Numbered from the stretch's first letter, positions 39,301 through 52,700 are shown. The stretch: 64,000 bases of DNA from Oxyruncus cristatus (GCA_013399855.1 VXAY01005813.1:723825-787824); one strand, 5' to 3'. Program-made: numbers and translations. Notes: a model not told the origin generated them from the letters alone.

Positions 39301-41007
39301 ATAGTTGTGGTTCTCTCGCTGTGTTCAGACCTTTCCCTTTATCTCATCAGTTGTACTCGTACCCTGAGCCAGAGCACTTGTCCACAGGGTGAGTTTATTC
39401 ATATCTATCTAGGAAGAAAAAAGGCTCACTGAAGTGTGTTCTGATCAGAGAACCACCAACACCTTTTCCTAGATCCAGCTAAAATCATACCAATATATCT
39501 CACAATCGCTTCATTATCCATTCTCAAAAAGTGTATTCATTAGCTCTGAAGTTTAAATTGCTTTTCAAGTTATCACCTCCCTGATCTTTCATTATGACAA
39601 AATACAAAAAGCAAACCTTGCTTTAACCTCTTTGTAACCGTTCTCTGATTTATACACGACTGTCAGGGCTCCTTGCTTGGATCAAGCACCTCAGTTCAGC
39701 CACAACATCCTTCCCTTGACCTCCTCCAGCTCTGAACCCACAGCCACGCACCGAAATACACACTTGATTAATCAGTTTGAGACCTCTTCCCACGTGAAGC
39801 ATTCAACCACTCCATTAAATAGAAAAAAACACGAGATTTCACAGTCAGATTGGGCAGTTCAAAAGCTCTGCTCAATTCATGAGTCCTTGAAGACATTTTA
39901 TGACTTACACAGAATGTTTTTATTTTCAATGTGCTCCAAATTAACGGTGCACATTTCCCAAATTTTCTGTAGGATAACTTTGATGGGGTTTATCACCTGT
40001 ATTTTTAATTGAACTGCCCTGTTTCAAAATACTTCTCCTACTACCCTCACTAGGATTTAAACCCACTGCAATATGTCATGTTGGGTAACTGGAGAGTCTT
40101 GAACCCCTCTAGTAACATCCTAAAGAAAACTTACAAGGTATTGGTGATACCAATAAAACAGTGAGATGACTCCGAGCAGTTTGAGAGCTTCCAAGATGTG
40201 CTTTGATTCACTGAAGTCTTTATTTGTTTCACCTTCACCTCTAACAACACACAACTCGGAGCTAATGACCATACTACAGCTAGTTCTAAAAATCCTAAAA
40301 AAGTTTCATTTTCCCCATAACAACATTAAACTGGTTTAAACTTTCACTTCAGGGTAATAAGGGACTTGCAATTTCTTCAGTTGTAGAGGCCGAAAATTGC
40401 TCCCCCACCAGCTGTACTGTGGGCAGATGTGTTCAAGAAACGACTATTAAACTACTAGTAGACACTACAAGTACCACAAACCACTAGTAGTGACTTTCAA
40501 GCCTTTTAAATAGGAAAAAATGAGTTAGAAACTCGTGTGGTACATAACCCTTGTCCTGATGTACTCATCCGTGTTCTCGTGTACTTGTCAGAGCTCAAAT
40601 TCGGATATTATGAAAGCAGGTGTTAATTTAATTTACCCTTAAGGGCCCTCCAACCCCTCTGGGTCCGACTCCCCACAGCCGATGCTGCTTTACCTCCTGC
40701 TCCGCCGGTGCCCGGGGATAACTCGCGGAGATGCTCCGAGCCCCCGGTACCGTCACCCCGCGCCCTCCCCACGCCGAGCTCCGTGCGCGGTTTTACCCCA
40801 ACCGGGGGAGTTCCACCCCAAACCTCCGACCTCCCCTGTTCCACCGAGCCCCGTTCCCGGGAGACTTCAACGAACGGCTCTGGAAGGCCGGGCCCGCGCT
40901 CCCCGTTAGTCGCCGCTCCAGGCCGGAGGGTGCCCGTCCCGCGGGCTGGGGCAGCGCCGGGGGGGCCCGGGCGGGACCCCGAGGCCGAGCCCCCCGCCGC
41001 CGGCCCC

Positions 41008-41690
41008 NNNNNNNNNNNNNNNNNNNNNNNNNNNNNNNNNNNNNNNNNNNNNNNNNNNNNNNNNNNNNNNNNNNNNNNNNNNNNNNNNNNNNNNNNNNNN
41101 NNNNNNNNNNNNNNNNNNNNNNNNNNNNNNNNNNNNNNNNNNNNNNNNNNNNNNNNNNNNNNNNNNNNNNNNNNNNNNNNNNNNNNNNNNNNNNNNNNNN
41201 NNNNNNNNNNNNNNNNNNNNNNNNNNNNNNNNNNNNNNNNNNNNNNNNNNNNNNNNNNNNNNNNNNNNNNNNNNNNNNNNNNNNNNNNNNNNNNNNNNNN
41301 NNNNNNNNNNNNNNNNNNNNNNNNNNNNNNNNNNNNNNNNNNNNNNNNNNNNNNNNNNNNNNNNNNNNNNNNNNNNNNNNNNNNNNNNNNNNNNNNNNNN
41401 NNNNNNNNNNNNNNNNNNNNNNNNNNNNNNNNNNNNNNNNNNNNNNNNNNNNNNNNNNNNNNNNNNNNNNNNNNNNNNNNNNNNNNNNNNNNNNNNNNNN
41501 NNNNNNNNNNNNNNNNNNNNNNNNNNNNNNNNNNNNNNNNNNNNNNNNNNNNNNNNNNNNNNNNNNNNNNNNNNNNNNNNNNNNNNNNNNNNNNNNNNNN
41601 NNNNNNNNNNNNNNNNNNNNNNNNNNNNNNNNNNNNNNNNNNNNNNNNNNNNNNNNNNNNNNNNNNNNNNNNNNNNNNNNNNNNNNNNNN
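41008..41690. other. Assembly gap (683 N) probably covering NFAT5 exon 1 and promoter
   Basis: Both flanks are extremely GC- and CpG-rich, and it lies upstream of NFAT5 exon 2 on the minus strand. The first coding exon of NFAT5, which carries the N-terminal export signal, is found nowhere else in the window. Placing it here is inference. Confidence 0.7.
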
Positions 41691-42085
41691 GGGGGAGTGT
41701 GGAACGGGGAGGGGGAACCGTCTGGGGGGAACCGCCGGGGTGAGGGGAGCCCTCGGGGAAGCCTCTTGGGATCAGGGGAATGGGGATGGTCCTTCACGGG
41801 GAGCCCTAGGAGAGCCGCGTGATGGTCCATCCTGGGAGACCTCCAGGACGAGGGAAGTTCGTCTCAGGAGCCCTCCGGGGTGAGGGGAGCTGGAGTGGCC
41901 CCTGAGGGGAGCCCTCGGTAATGGGGGGAGTGAGGATGGTCTTCCAGGAAGACCCCGGGGTGAGAGAACTGGAATGGACCCGCAGGGGAGCCGTAGGCAA
42001 TGAGAGGACCCGGGATGGGGGTCCCGCGGTGAGGGGAGCAGAGATGGCCCCTCAGGGGAGCCCCCAGGATCACGGAGCCCCCCGG
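41691..42085. repeat. G-rich degenerate minisatellite
   Basis: Units of the form GGGGTGAGGGGAGCnGGAnTGG plus CCCTCAGGGGAGCCCTCGG recur near 41737, 41877, 41957 and 42026, an irregular spacing of about 70-80 bases. Many G runs of three or more lie on the plus strand. Confidence 0.7.
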
Positions 42086-42878
42086 GGGGAGGGCGGTAGC
42101 ACCGACTGCCCCCAGCTCTGGTGGCCGGGGCTGTGCCCGACCCTGCTGGTCCGGGGCTGGGGGTCAGAGGGCCCCCCGTGGGTCAGGGCCGGCTCCATCC
42201 CCCTTCAGGGCTCTGCCATGCAAACCCACGCGGCAGAGCTGTCATCCCATCCACTGGTGAGCATTGTCCAAAATAACCAGTTATTTCCAAATAACATGGA
42301 AAAGCCAAAGGAGTCTCAGCAGTGCATTATCATTGACAGAGACATGGCAGATGCCTTAAGAAATGAGTGCCCCCGATGTGTGGAACGGGGAGGACACGAG
42401 CACTAAGTTCTTGTGAGCACGTTTGAGAGGCCCCTTCCCTGACAAGGTGTAAGAAGGAGGAGGAGGTAAGGAAAGATGTCCAATTACTTTTCCAAAGTGT
42501 CCAAAATCTGCTTTGGAAGTGGGGAAGGGATAAGGAAGCAAGAGGGGTTGTGTGTGAGTGGATGGAGGTGCCAGGGGCGTGCTTAAGCTGTGAAAAATGG
42601 AGGAGGAAGGAGCTGTGAACAGCTGCCACGTGCCTCTGGCGCCGCACGGGCTCCTGTGGCACCAAAAGGTTGGCTCCTGTCCTTCCCACTGCCAGCTCCT
42701 GTGCCAGTCCACTCTCAGATCCCAGCAAAATCTCCCTCCAAAAACACTTGGCGGCTTCCTTAAACTTGCCGTAGCCCAACAGCCGGTGATCAGCCCTCAA
42801 GGCCCTGGCAGCCAGTTGGATACCACGGGACGGACACCCCGGTGCCTTCACCAGGTGTCTGATCGCACTGTGGTGCTT

Positions 42879-42971
42879 TGACACTGCTGTGCTGGCTCCT
42901 GGAGCTTCATCCCACCATGCTCCTGTGACACTGCCATGCCGGTTCATGGAGCTCTGTTCCACTGCGCTCCC
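42879..42971. repeat. Diverged tandem duplication, 47-bp period
   Basis: TGACACTGCTGTGCTGGCTC from 42879 recurs as TGACACTGCCATGCCGGTTC from 42926, each followed by a TGGAGCT-x-TTCC-x-CAC-x-GCTCC block. Confidence 0.7.
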
Positions 42972-43489
42972 CACCCGCAGGGTGCCCAGGCAGTGCCCGT
43001 GGGGTCAGGGTGGGTCGCACGGCGTTCCTGGTTCCACAGCCCTGGCAGAGCGGGGGCAGCTGTATGGCGTGCGGTCGGTGGCATTTAAGTCAGTTTCTCT
43101 TTCATCCCAGATGAGCTGCTTTAATCCCGGAGCTGTCCTGGCTTTTCCTCTCCTCCGCTTGACTTCACCAATGGTGAGAGACCACGGAGCATGAGCACAT
43201 CTTCAGATTTTGGCGCTGTCCGTCAGTCAGTGCACCTGGAGAGCAGTCCCTGCTCAAGGTAAGCCATGGAGCTCTCCAGGACCCTTCCCTGGGCAGTGAC
43301 AGCCAGGATGCAGCCAACCTGTTCCCCGGGAACACATGTTATGGCACACCCAGTTCTGCTGCTGTTCTGGGGAGTTCAGCACTTGCTCACCCTTACATTG
43401 TTCACTTGCTTCAAGCCAGGCATGAGTGTCATCCCAAGTTAAAAATCTTCCTGTGGGGTCTGCTGTGATCACTGCATTCCTCAGCAAAA

Positions 43490-43675
43490 TGTCCAGGGAT
43501 GGGGCAGCCACAGCTTCTCTGGGCAACCTGTGCCAGGGCCCCACCACCCTCACGGGGAAGGATTTCTTCCCAATATCCCATCTAACCCTGCCCTCTGGCA
43601 GTGGGAAGCCATTCCCCCTAGTCCTATCACTCCAGGCCCTTGTCCAAAGTCTCTCTCCAGCTCTTTGTGGAGCAG
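43490..43675 (-). repeat. CR1 LINE fragment lacking the extreme 3' end
   Basis: GTCCAGGGATGGGGCAGCCA, CACGGGGAAGGATTTCTTCC and TCACTCCAGGCCCTTGTCCA, antisense. The usual 3' terminal GGTTGGAAGGGACC part is absent. Confidence 0.88.
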
Positions 43676-46490
43676 AGTCATACTCAGGACAGCTGCAGGG
43701 AAAGGTTTCCCCCTTTGGCAATCTCCTGCCTGCCAGCGCCTGGAGGGAAGGGGAATTCACCTGTGCCACGCAGGGATAGCCCTGACTAGCAAGGGAGGAA
43801 TGTCTGTCCTGTGAGAGGAGAGAGAGCTACTCTTACACCAGCACTACAAACACAAACCATTTGGGAAGCATCCAGGGAAAACTATGCAAGACTGTGCTAT
43901 ATTCACCTCCTGTCTGAGTGATGAGGGAGACAGAGGCTCACAGAGAAGGTGCCACCAACAGATGGGCTGTGGTGGGGAAGGAAAACCGATCTTAGTCCTG
44001 AAAGGGGAGCGATGAGATACAGAGCAATCAGGGATGGAGCAGGTGCCTTAGAGAAGCATGGGAACTCATGACTGAATGGCACAGCAGCACCAGCTCCACG
44101 ACTGCTGCTGGAGGGTATTTGGCTGTGAAGAGCTTTGCAGAGTCCCAGGAAGGGCAGAACTGGGAGACCAAAAATGACAACACAGAATGGGAGTAAAAGT
44201 AGGGAAAAAAAGGAGTCCTGGTGCTCTGTGGAGTGAGGCAGGAGCGGCCTGGCTGTGCAGTCTTGCCTGTGCTCACCCAGCCTGGGGTAAACTTTCAAAG
44301 CACAGCTCTGATAACAGCTGGAAAGGAGGGAGGCTGGGGGTGACATGGAAAGCAGACAGGTCTGGGTGCTCCCAGCGCTCCGAGAGGGGGAGGCAATGGG
44401 CAAAGGCCAACTTTGAAGAAAGAATAAATAATCTGGTTTTGAGGAGAAGAGGGCAGTCCTGGATAATTATAATTTTAATGACTAAATACAACTAGTCCAG
44501 GGATCAGAAGGGAGCAGTGGGACTGGGGGGAATAAGCACAGAGAGACAGGACAGCAAGGCACAGGTACAAGGTTTTCTGGGATCCAGTCTGAGCTATAAA
44601 CTCCTCATGTGAGGCCCAGCATGTGGGAAAGCCGTGGGAGCAGCAGCAGTGGTTCTGTGTCATTGGTCACGAAGTTCCTCTCCCTGCAGGAGCAGCCAGA
44701 GAGCAGCACATGTGAGGGGGAAGGAGCCTAAACCAGGATCATGGGGACAAATTAGCAGGTGCCTGTGGAATATCGCTCACCCCATCTGCGATTCCGGAGC
44801 CTATGTAGGTGTTTTATTTTCCAACGGTGTTAGAAAGACTGTCAGAAAATAATTAGGCTCTGTCAAAAGTTCCCCTATTCCGAGATTACGACTTCCTGAC
44901 TCATTAGAGCTGCCCGAGGTTGGCAGGAAACTTGTTTTATAGTAATTTCTGTTGGCGGTGTCCCTGGAGAAGAGACAAGGTGCGTGTGACACCAGCGTGT
45001 GACACTGGGGTGTGACACCGGCCTCGGCCTCGGCTTCACCTCGTGATGGAGCTGCTGGGGCCGTTGGGTTGCCCAGGGCAGTTACTGCTGGCACGAGACA
45101 ACATCCCCTCTCCGTCCTCATGCTGGGGACAGGGAACAGGACACCTGATGCTGGGCAAGGTCCAGCTGTAGGACCAGGAGCTGGTGCGCGGGACTTGCCA
45201 ATGTCATGTATGTTTGCCTGGCTCACGAGGGTTTTAAAAAGAAAGGGGACACATAAATCCCATTAAAGAAAGGGGTCTTCCCATTCAATCCCGGGAATAA
45301 AGCCACTGCAGCATCCCTGTCTGAAAGTGGCAGCTGTGATGTGCAAACACGAGTTGGCTGTGCCAGGACTCTTCTGGGGCCCACTGCCCCCTAATTTTAC
45401 CATCTCTGTCCCAGACACTCTGCAAATCCTCCTCAGTGCTCAGGGAAGTGACCCCGCACTCGGTATTGACCCTGCAGTGCTTGGAGGCAGACTTAAAGAG
45501 TTCTGAAATATTCTGTTTATTTCTGTGAATTTTGGATCCAATTCCTCTAGATCAAAGATAAATAAAGTTTACAGTGAGACAGTACTTGCCAAGAACACAA
45601 TTTCCAATGTTCCTCCCCAAAACCTCTACTTCCCACTCAGTTCATGCCCTTTTTCCCTACATTATTTCAGCTGAAATCCAGGACCACAGTAGATGGTTCC
45701 CACTGACTTTTCCATGCCCTTTTTCCGTGTCAGCACCTTGCTGATCTCCTGCTCCTTCCTGGAATGCTCTGACCAGGTACCATTTCCCTGAGGCTGCAGC
45801 AGCTACATGAGATCCATAATTAGGCAAATTTGAGAGCCAGATTCTGCTGACAGTCACAGAAGCAGGATGTTACATTCTTCTATAAGCAGAAATGTAAATA
45901 AGAGATATATTCCACGGTCTGTATGTCATCTATCCATTGAAAACAACCCTCCTACATGGTGCTCTTGCAGAGGCGTCTGTGTGGGAGTCCCCGGAGCACT
46001 GCCAGAGCGTGGCTGAGCTCTGGGGGCACAAGGTGATGGTGCCACCATCACATGCTATGTGGCTTCTTCCTGGGCAAAACCTGCACCCATGGCCACTCTG
46101 CCACTTGCTCATGGCACTTCCTAAAATTGGGATTATCAGGATTAAGCAGGGAGCCCTCACAGCTGCCCTGCTGTGGTTGTTAAAACTCCCATTGTAATTA
46201 CAGCATGGAATATTGTACGGAATCAGGAACTGATGTGAGGCTTGCACAGTGCTTAGCTCCAAACTGATGCTTCCCCAACACCCTGCAGGGACCAGCATGT
46301 GGCTCAGCCCCATGTGCAGCAGACCATCATTGGCACGGGCTCAGCACCAACTCCAGGCAAATCCCGTGTTTGTCAGAGCCTACAAACACTGGACATCCAA
46401 GCCTTGTAACACGAGGGTTACACACCACAGGGCAACAGGGATGGAGTAACCAAACATTCTGTGCCTGTTGGAAGACAGAATCCTGCACCT

Positions 46491-49400
46491 GGTTGTTGTA
46501 CACCTTTATTGAGCACAGCAAACACAGCCCGGCACCTCTCACTGGGCACACAATCTCCAGGTACAAGAAATGGCATTTTTGTGGGTGCTCCTGTCTCAGA
46601 ACAAAGCATCACCCCCCCCCCCAGGAACACCCTCAGACCTTCTAACGCTCCTCCAACAAACCATCAGCCCAACTAACAGTTACATTCTGCTTTGTCAAGG
46701 CATTTGGGGTGGTGCAGAGGGGAAGAGGCCAGCACAGCTCTGCTGGTGCTCCTGGGCAGCCCCACCATGCTCACATTAACTGTGGGAGCTGCCTCCAGGC
46801 TCATGTTTCCAGCTATTCACTCAACTCATCCTCTGCAGCACCTGAAGGAAGCAAAGCATGGCCCAGCTTAGATTTCACCCCCAGAAGTTTCTGTGGGGTG
46901 GAAGCCGAGCCAGCGCCGGCATTGTGCGGGAACCTGGCAGCAAACATGGGCTGTGCGGGGTCAGCGTAAGGACAGAGTTTTGGAATTCTCTGCTTTAATC
47001 CTTAAACAAAACAAGTAAACAAGCTTTGTTAATGCCTCTGTTGTTGTCTGAGTGGTTTCAAACCCATGAGACCCTCCTTGAGCCAGCCAGAAGAACAGAA
47101 TGAGAAGACATGTGTTCACCAGGACACCGGGCTCACACCAGCCCCCTCCATCCCAGAGAATCCACCTCGTGTCATTAATGGAGAAGTGGGAAGACTTTGA
47201 TGTGGCTTCTGTAAATGCATGTCAAGCACCTTGAGGTCTTTGAGGAGCCAGCAGAGACAACATGGGGTTCCACAAGACAGGGGACAAGGATCCTACCAGC
47301 TCCCAAGAAGCCCTGGAACAAAACTGAAGGTCTCCCGCGGGCAGTTAATCCATTAAACGGAAAAAGTGGCTCTGTAACATACGGGATCGATAGGCAGCTT
47401 CCTCAGTAGCAGAGGGAATGATGATGGCAAGAAGTTATTTAGAGCAGCCAAAATGGAACTAAATGTAGAGAGTGCCAGGAAAATGGTATTAAAAAAAAAA
47501 AAAATCAAAATCCAGGTAAAAGTACTGCCTGTGGAGAAAACAGACACTTTTGCAGCATCACACCATCCCTGTTTCTCAGGTGAACCCAACAGTCCTGGAT
47601 CCAAACCAGCTGATCCCTACACTGACCTGAGTGATCCTGACCCAGCGAGGTAATGCTTTGGCCAACACGTGCCTTCCAGCTTTAAAACCTTCCCCTGATA
47701 CAGAATGCACTCTAAACCCCCCCAAACTGTGTTCATAGGTCATGATTTTGTGATTAACATGAAAAAGCACCTCTTCCCAGTTTGAAATGCTCAGGCTTTA
47801 ACCAGTGGCCTTTGCGGGACTATCATCCTCAAGATCAAAAAGCCTCTGATAAAGTTTGATACGATCTGTTTTCCACACCCTTACAGTGCCTGATCTGTTT
47901 TAAGACTGATGTTAACCTATGGCTGTGCGGCCTGGCACCTCTACCCTGTAAAATGCAGCTAATCAGAAATTCCCATGTCTTTCCTCAGGGATTTTCCTTG
48001 GCTCAGATTTACACTCTTCTGCCACACTCACGTCATGAGAGAATAAACAGAAACTCAACCCACAAAGCAGCCAGGCAGGAGCAGGGAAAGCTGGAGCTGC
48101 AGGAGATATCCAAGAGCCCCTTCTTCTGGGAACTCCAGATTTCCCTGGAAATTCCCTGTAAGAGACAAAACCATCAGCAGGAATGAAAAAAAATCCTGTG
48201 GGAAGACAGACCTCTATGAGGACTTTTGCACCTGGTAAAACCGGGAGTGCCAACAGCCAGGATGCTGCTGCGGTGCGGGGCCCACACCCATGGGGGGAGG
48301 AGGGCACACAAGGCAGCCCCGGCAGGGCTCTCACTCCCAGTTCTTTGGCCTTCATTTTAAAAAGCAGAGCGTAATTCCACATCCAAGAATTTTTTCGACG
48401 TGAACTTCTGGGGAACACAGTAGTTTCACGCAAGAGAGAAGAAAACTCACAGGAGGTTTTCACAGCAGGACCCTGATGTATTACTGCCCTTTTTGAGGGA
48501 ATTCCAGATGATTAGCTGAGCTGAAGGTCTGGATTGGGAGGCAGTGTCACTGGCACAGCCCTGCCAAAGGGCAGCGTGCGCCAGGACACCAGTTTATTTA
48601 GCAGATCCCAAAGCCACAGACCAACGTGCTGAAGGAGTTGGAAAGATTCCTGCCTCAGCACAGGAAGCAAACCTGCGTTGTCTGTGCTGCGAGGACAACT
48701 GCTCAACATATGAAAATCAGGGGAAGAGGGAAATATCCTCCTCTGTCCTGAGACAAAACCAACATTATCCACAAATCCCAAATGCATAGCTTTTCCTTTT
48801 ACATTTCAGGAGAAGAGACCAGATTTGTTTGTTTCCCCCCATCTGGTGCACATTCACAGTACATAAGAAGGAGTTTTGTTTCCAGTACATGTGTCAGATC
48901 AAGACCTCAGGGAGAAAGAAGAATCTGCATTTCCAGAAGCCACATGTCAGTTCCCATTCCCGGCTCTGCCACATACAGCACAAAAGCGCCCGAACCAACC
49001 AGGATTCAATGTAAGCTGTTCACAGGATATACATTCCAAAGGGACAAGTACAAATATTACAAAATTAACAGAATCACTTTTAAAATCCATATATTTGTTT
49101 AACCGTTAAAAACAGACACGTACAGAAAGAGGTGGCCAAGCAAACAATTCACTGCTGCTCCAGTTAGTGTTGCCTGCACACAGTGGGAACCATCCCACAG
49201 AACCAAAGCTCCAGGCATCTTTCCTGGCAAGGGCTGGAGGCAACTGGCAGATGATTCCTGACTGGGTGAAGGGCTGAGGCAGAGCCACAGGCCCAGGGCA
49301 GCTCTTTCATGGTGTCTGGCTTAACGAAAAGGCATTGAGAGAAAAAGGTTGTCTGGGGGTTACGTCAGAGAGCGAGAGAGAGAGCGAGAGTGCACAAGGG

Positions 49401-49659
49401 AGATCACACCAACATCAGGGAACACCGGGAAGTTCCTCTTTCCCTGCCACTGCAAGAGGAAAGTACGACAGGTCTGTGGGTCCCAGATTTAGGACAGAGT
49501 TTGAAATTAGGTTGGTCCCATGGATATCAACAGCACTTGACAGACTCAGAGCTAAAAGGCAGGCAGGCAGGTTAGGGGCAGCAGAACTCCGTGTGATGCA
49601 CACACACACTCTCTCTCACTCCCTCTTTTCGGGCTGTCTGAGGTCCCAGCAAGGCCAGC
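46491..49659 (-). other. Probable CYB5B 3'UTR and flanking sequence
   Basis: About 3.2 kb directly after the CYB5B stop with no other gene. It contains GA- and CA/CT-type short repeats at about 49370-49392 and 49599-49625, a C run at 46611-46622 and an A run at 47488-47503. UTR status is inferred from position and the candidate poly(A) signals. Confidence 0.45.
46506..46511 (-). terminator. Candidate distal poly(A) signal of CYB5B
   Basis: The minus strand reads AATAAAGGTGTAC about 3.15 kb beyond the CYB5B stop codon, with T/G-rich sequence after it. Another AATAAA lies near 48592. Choosing between them needs transcript 3' ends. Confidence 0.35.
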
Positions 49660-49750
49660 TCAGGAGCTTTTCCCATCCACCATGTAATAGCGATACATTA
49701 AACCTAAGACCAGTGCTCCGAAGATCGGGATTAGCCACGTCGACCAGAAA
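49660..49750 (-). CDS. CYB5B: CYB5B exon 5 (membrane anchor and stop)
   Basis: Reads [18 protein letters not shown], then [11 protein letters not shown] and TGA at 49662-49660. Acceptor TCTCTCCCCGTAG above 49750. The hydrophobic helix followed by basic YRYY is the mitochondrial tail-anchor pattern. Confidence 0.96.
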
Positions 49751-52700
49751 CTACGGGGAGAGAAAACGAAACAAACCAAAACATACACACCACATAAACC
49801 AGAAGAAAGCATCCAGTCAATAATTCATTCCTTATTACACACCAGGGAACCCCTGGGAGCTGTATCCCACAGGGTGACCCCCCAGCCATGGCCACAGGCT
49901 GGCCAGGTCCCATTGTCCCTGTGCACAGGTTCTGCAGCCCCCACGAGAGGCCCAGGCGTGGCCTCATGCCTTGGAAAACAGCAGCTGGATGGCTCAAGTT
50001 TCCAGCTTGGCACATACAGAGAGCAATTTCGGCTTTTTGTTGTTGGTTTGGGGTTTATTTTCCTTAAATAAGTCAAGCTGTAATTTGTGTTGTACAAACA
50101 GTGGAGCTGACTCAAGGATGGCTGTGCCACAATAAATCTGCCTCGCTCTGACACCAGGGGCCAAGGGGAAACCCTCAGCAGCCTCCTGAGCAAAACCTTC
50201 TGCATCAGCTGCGAAAGAGCTGTGCTGGTTTTAAGGATTTTCAACTAAATGGGTCTGGTCACAGTAAAATCCTCCAAAAAAACCACACATCACTGTGTGT
50301 GTCACCCCACAGCCCACAGCGACCACCCAAATAACTCCTGTGGTTACGGGGATGCAGCCACAGCCCTGCAACACCAACACATGAGGCAGAGAATTCCAAA
50401 TACCAGGATGGCGGTTCTGCCCAGCATGGAGCAAGGGACATATCCCACAAGGGAGCTGCACCCCCGACAGCTGCTCCTTAAGCAACTTATTTTGGAGTAT
50501 CTGCTTGCCAGAAGGACACTACAGTACAACCCCAGGGACTTTCCTGCTCCTTGGAGTTAATATGCATTTCTACAGAGTCCCAACCCCTCCATTTCTTACT
50601 CTTATTTTGAGGAGATACTATACCTTGTTTGGCCTGAGGATGTCATACTTGGATTCTGCAGGAGGAAAGAGGGAGTTAGCAGGGGAAAAAAAGAAACATT
50701 AAATGTGCTAATAAGACAAGCCTGAACATGAACTTACAAATACAGAGGAAAAATAACCCTGCCCTCCCAAACACCCTTTGTCACCAGTGTGGATGTTTTT
50801 GGGGATGCTTGCTGTTGTCTTCATCTCCACATTCCTTCCCTTCCATCAATCCAACCCCTCTCACTCAATCACCAACTCCACATTGGAGATTTCACCCCTC
50901 TCAAAACAAGGCCTTGCTCATTATATCACAGTTTTGGTGGTTTTTTGTGCTTTTCCCCTATTTATTTGTACATTACTGATTCTATTTCTTGCTGCCATCT
51001 TTAAATTACACTGGGACCTGCTTTTAAAGCAGATTTTGCCTGGTGGAGAGCTCTCAGATGTGCATAATGTGCTGCACTTACTGCTCAGAAGTGAAAAATA
51101 CTTGAAAAAAACATTTAACACAGATCTAAGGGAGCTACTCAGATCATCACTGACCTCTGTACACAATTTTGGTGTGTGATTATGAATTGGAGTCGAACCA
51201 AACAATTTTAAGGTGAATATATGCATGATCACACAGCCCCATGTTATAAATAAGCATTTACCCAGCCTAAGTTATCCCTGATTTCCCTGCTGACAGTTCC
51301 CCTCTAGATTCCTGCTGCTCTGCAAGTGGCCCTGCTTGGAGCAACATCTCCTGAAAGCCTCGTTGAAGGCAGAGCCGTGCCCCGTCCAGGCCTCCCAGCC
51401 CAGGCAGCTGTGAGGCACATGTTTACCTCCCAGCTGGGATTCTATTTATTGCCTTTTCCCTCTCCCCATCCCTTCCAAAGGCAATTTTGCAATGCTCTGC
51501 CCTGTACTAATCCAGGAGTACCTGAGTGTTAAGCAACACCACTGATCCCCGGGGCAGTTAACAGAGAATTCCTGTTTGCCAGCCGTGCTTGGCTCCTGGC
51601 TTGAAGGGAACAACAAGGGAACCCATAGTTTCGTGGTCAGGGCACAGCAAGAAATGCAAAAAACGGTCTGTGGCTCAAGGTGTGGAAACAACATCGCTGC
51701 TGCCAGCAGAGAAAGGGCACAAAAAACCACTTCCAATTTCACACTGAGGTGCCCGCTGAGCTTCAGAACAAAAACAAAGGTAGAATTTGCTTGAGAGATT
51801 TAGTCATGACTGTAGTTTGTGTAAACATAAAGCCACAGGCTCCACAGGGGAAAAAAAGGGGAAAAAAAAAATCAAAAGGCATGTGACATTAAATTAAAGC
51901 AGAAAACTGAAACACTGAGAGCTTACCTTGGAACCTTCCTTTTTACGATCCTGCTGTAAGGGGGAAAAAAGGAGATAAAAGATAAGCCCGGACTTCAAGG
52001 GGAAGCTGCAGCCTTTATGAGGGAATTGTTCTGTACACAGTTCTTAGCACCAGGTAATTGCCTGGGCTCAGTTTTCAAAGGAGTCCTTCCTTTAGTACCC
52101 AAAGGCAGGCAGGCAGGAGGCGTTTGTGCCCCTGGGATCTCTCACCTTCCTGAGCTCAGAATTACAAGGCAAAGGGGAGTTGTGGTCCCACCAGCTATGG
52201 AGGTGCCCCTGATATAACGGCAGTGAGAAATCTGTTCTGAATGGTGGAAGGGAAAGACTAATTTTGTTTTATTTCCCCAACAGAAATTCTGGACAACACA
52301 GGGACTGACTAAACCCCTTAACTACTGACTTACTTCCCTAGAGTCACCCCTCACACCAGCTGGGCCTTACCGGGTGCACCTCCCCGATGTAGTACTGCTT
52401 GAGCATTTCCCTGGCATCCGTGGAATGCCCCACATCTTCAAAGCTCTCTGTGGCATCTCTGCCAGCCTGTTCCAGCAACACCTCTTCTCCACCTGGATGC
52501 TGGAAGAGAAGACTCCAGGTGAGCCAAGGGCTGGATGCAGAAAAGCACTGAGAGTGTCAGCAGCCTTCCTCCCAGCCTGTTCTGTTCATCGTGGACGCTG
52601 CAAACCAACACCATCAATAAAATCTGCCAAAGAGATAATTGTCCCAACGTCTCCTCGGGAATTCAGACACCAGTGGAGGAAAGGATATTCTATTTCTTTG

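Larger units (their letters stand above)
21881..41007 (-). other. NFAT5 intron 1 (to the assembly gap)
   Basis: About 19 kb with no recognised exon. It is the most CR1-rich part of the window, with about twelve fragments in both orientations, listed separately. It also holds a 36-bp tandem duplication near 32112-32183 and a short AT-rich duplication near 38059-38097. The last about 330 bases (40680-41007) become strongly GC- and CpG-rich, approaching the expected first exon. Confidence 0.75.
40680..42200. promoter_or_regulatory. CpG island, likely NFAT5 promoter region
   Basis: GC content and CpG density jump sharply between about 40680 and 41007 and remain high after the gap. Position relative to NFAT5 exon 2 makes this the expected promoter. 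The transcription start is not visible. Confidence 0.6.
42086..46490. other. Intergenic region between NFAT5 promoter and CYB5B 3' end
   Basis: No gene recognised. It contains a diverged 47-bp tandem duplication, one CR1 copy and a short GTGTGACAC triplication at about 44983-45020. Open frames at 42889-43194 and 43903-44403 have no recognisable domains. Confidence 0.7.
49751..52370 (-). other. CYB5B introns 4, 3 and 2
   Basis: Introns at 49751-50623, 50656-51926 and 51954-52370 flank the microexons. No other exon, RNA gene or CR1 copy was recognised in them. Confidence 0.8.

Noticed and set aside
40708..41883. Long open frames of 345-391 codons across the NFAT5 gap
   Set aside because: Most of each is made of N. 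The flanks are GC-rich promoter or minisatellite sequence.
42889..44495. Open frames in the NFAT5-CYB5B intergenic region as a possible extra gene
   Set aside because: No conserved motif, mixed with CR1 and tandem repeats, and human has no gene expected here that I can match.
50778..51179. 133-codon hydrophobic open frame in CYB5B intron 3
   Set aside because: Looks membrane-like only because of T-rich sequence. Several overlapping frames are open, there is no family resemblance, and it lies between two CYB5B exons.
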